From Palsa-147 sp036513895 (GTDB taxonomy: Bacteria; Acidobacteriota; Terriglobia; Acidiferrales; UBA7541): a stretch of 64,000 nucleotides of DNA. The notes under the pieces are model-generated. The model saw only the letters and a program-made list of their open reading frames with translations. It was not told the origin of the DNA and searched no databases. The stretch lies in the NCBI GenBank assembly GCA_036513895.1, contig DATBYF010000048.1, positions 8,950 to 72,949 on the forward strand, read 5' to 3'. Of the stretch, positions 63,243 through 64,000 are shown in pieces (position 1 is the first letter of the stretch; each line of letters begins with the position of its first letter). The translations under genes were made by a program, and so were the position numbers.

Positions 63243-63348
63243 TTACCGCCGGTCATTCGGCTCGGCTGCCTTGCGTCATTGGCTAGAGGAGCTCGCTCCT
63301 CCCGGCATGGCTTAGTTGAAGACACCAAACAGACAAACACGAGAATCT

Positions 63349-64000
63349 ATGACGTGTAAAGCGACCACACTGACAGCTCTCATACTCCTTTTACTCATCG
63401 GCTCGGGAACAGCGCTCTCCCAGTTTCCTCCGTTCCAATTTCTGCAAAAGCCCGGGCCTTATCCCGTGGGCCTGAAGGTGGTGAATCAATACGATCTCTC
63501 ACGAAAGTTTCCCGCCACCCCTGATCGTCCCGAAGCACCTGCACGGCAAGGAAGCCGTCCTCTGCAGACGCTCATCTGGTATCCATCGCTGCAAACCACG
63601 AGTAAGTCAATGACAGTTCGCGATTATGTAGTGCTGGCGGATAGAGAGATTCACTTTGACACGCCTGACCAAGAGCACAACAGATGGCGCAGACGATTGA
63701 AGAGTTCCTTCGATATTTCTCTGTGGGCGGTGCGCGACGCGAAGCCGGTCGAAGGGCGCTACCCGGTTGTCATTTACGCTCCCAGCCAGTCATCCATTGC
63801 CTGGGAGAACGCTGATCTGTGCGAGTACCTTGCCAGCCATGGCTATGTCGTTCTTGCCGCTCCTTCATTGGGACCGTCAACGCGCGGTGTGAGTGACGAC
63901 CTGGCGGGGATTGATGCGCAAGCTCTCGACATCTCATTTCTTATTTCTTATGCAGCTACTCTGCCTGATACGGATTCATCGAAGGTCGCTGTGGCGAGCT
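63349..64000 (+). CDS. secreted alpha/beta hydrolase, truncated by the window end
   Basis: The frame from the ATG at 63349 is open to the end of the window (217 codons seen). It has a signal peptide (TALILLLLIGSGTALSQ). The text resembles platelet-activating-factor acetylhydrolase/dienelactone-hydrolase-like enzymes (LIWYPSLQ, YPVVIYAPSQSS, YLASHGYVVLAAPS, ISFLISYAATLP). The last visible residues (KVAVAS) should just precede the nucleophile motif, which lies outside. Family is likely, substrate unknown. Confidence 0.72.
   Translation, partial: MTCKATTLTALILLLLIGSGTALSQFPPFQFLQKPGPYPVGLKVVNQYDLSRKFPATPDRPEAPARQGSRPLQTLIWYPSLQTTSKSMTVRDYVVLADREIHFDTPDQEHNRWRRRLKSSFDISLWAVRDAKPVEGRYPVVIYAPSQSSIAWENADLCEYLASHGYVVLAAPSLGPSTRGVSDDLAGIDAQALDISFLISYAATLPDTDSSKVAVAS

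Overview
The window looks like a chromosomal segment of an acidobacterium (Acidobacteriota). Three things point that way: an Oar-like TonB-dependent receptor with an N-terminal carboxypeptidase-regulatory-like domain and no TonB signal domain; three Ser/Thr protein kinases, each fused through one membrane helix to a TolB-like beta-propeller; and a fairly GC-rich base composition. This placement is inference. I saw no rRNA, tRNA, CRISPR array, insertion sequence or phage gene.

Bases 1-20735 (+ strand) form a catabolic cluster that reads as one pathway for 4-hydroxyacetophenone-type aromatic ketones: a PcaR/PobR-like IclR regulator, an MFS transporter, an outer-membrane receptor, a RutB-like amidohydrolase, a four-gene acetophenone/acetone-carboxylase-type enzyme (two HyuA-like subunits, a small zinc subunit, a HyuB-like subunit), a UROD-like protein, a feruloyl-CoA-synthetase-type ligase, a thiolase, a 4-hydroxybenzoyl-CoA thioesterase, 4-hydroxybenzoate 3-hydroxylase (PobA) and a 2,4'-dihydroxyacetophenone-dioxygenase-like cupin. 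The inferred route is ketone + CO2 to hydroxybenzoylacetate, then its CoA ester, 4-hydroxybenzoyl-CoA, 4-hydroxybenzoate and protocatechuate.

Bases 20762-39699 hold a secreted GH31 glycosidase, a membrane-anchored cytochrome c, two tandem kinase/propeller paralogs and two heavy-metal-type RND efflux pumps with their adaptors (all but the first two on the - strand). No outer-membrane TolC-like gene accompanies the pumps.

Bases 39845-50767 hold what I think is the most novel system. A CsgG-like protein is followed by a sigma-54 activator whose receiver domain has lost its phospho-acceptor Asp. Then come three copies of a small transcription unit. Each copy has a 34-bp upstream element, a sigma-54 -24/-12 promoter, a short 5' hairpin, a Shine-Dalgarno site, a Lys-rich peptide gene of 26-27 codons and a strong terminator. 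A SAM methyltransferase lies between copies 1 and 2. A convergent operon encodes a PqqD-like/M50-protease/HlyD fusion, an HlyD lipoprotein and a triple-GAF/HlyD fusion, followed by a divergent STAS protein. I read this as a sigma-54-controlled system that makes and exports, and perhaps modifies, tiny cationic peptides.

Bases 50780-55380 (- strand) are a sulfur-assimilation operon: siroheme sulfite/nitrite reductase, precorrin-2 dehydrogenase, uroporphyrinogen-III methyltransferase, a 43-residue membrane protein and a YeiH-type exporter. It is headed by a cysteine-rich leader peptide and an intrinsic terminator, the layout of a ribosome-mediated attenuator sensing Cys-tRNA.

Bases 55572-64000 (+ strand) carry an FAD oxidoreductase, a YceI-like protein, a MacB-type ABC transporter coupled to an esterase, a third kinase/propeller protein and the start of a secreted alpha/beta hydrolase cut by the window edge.
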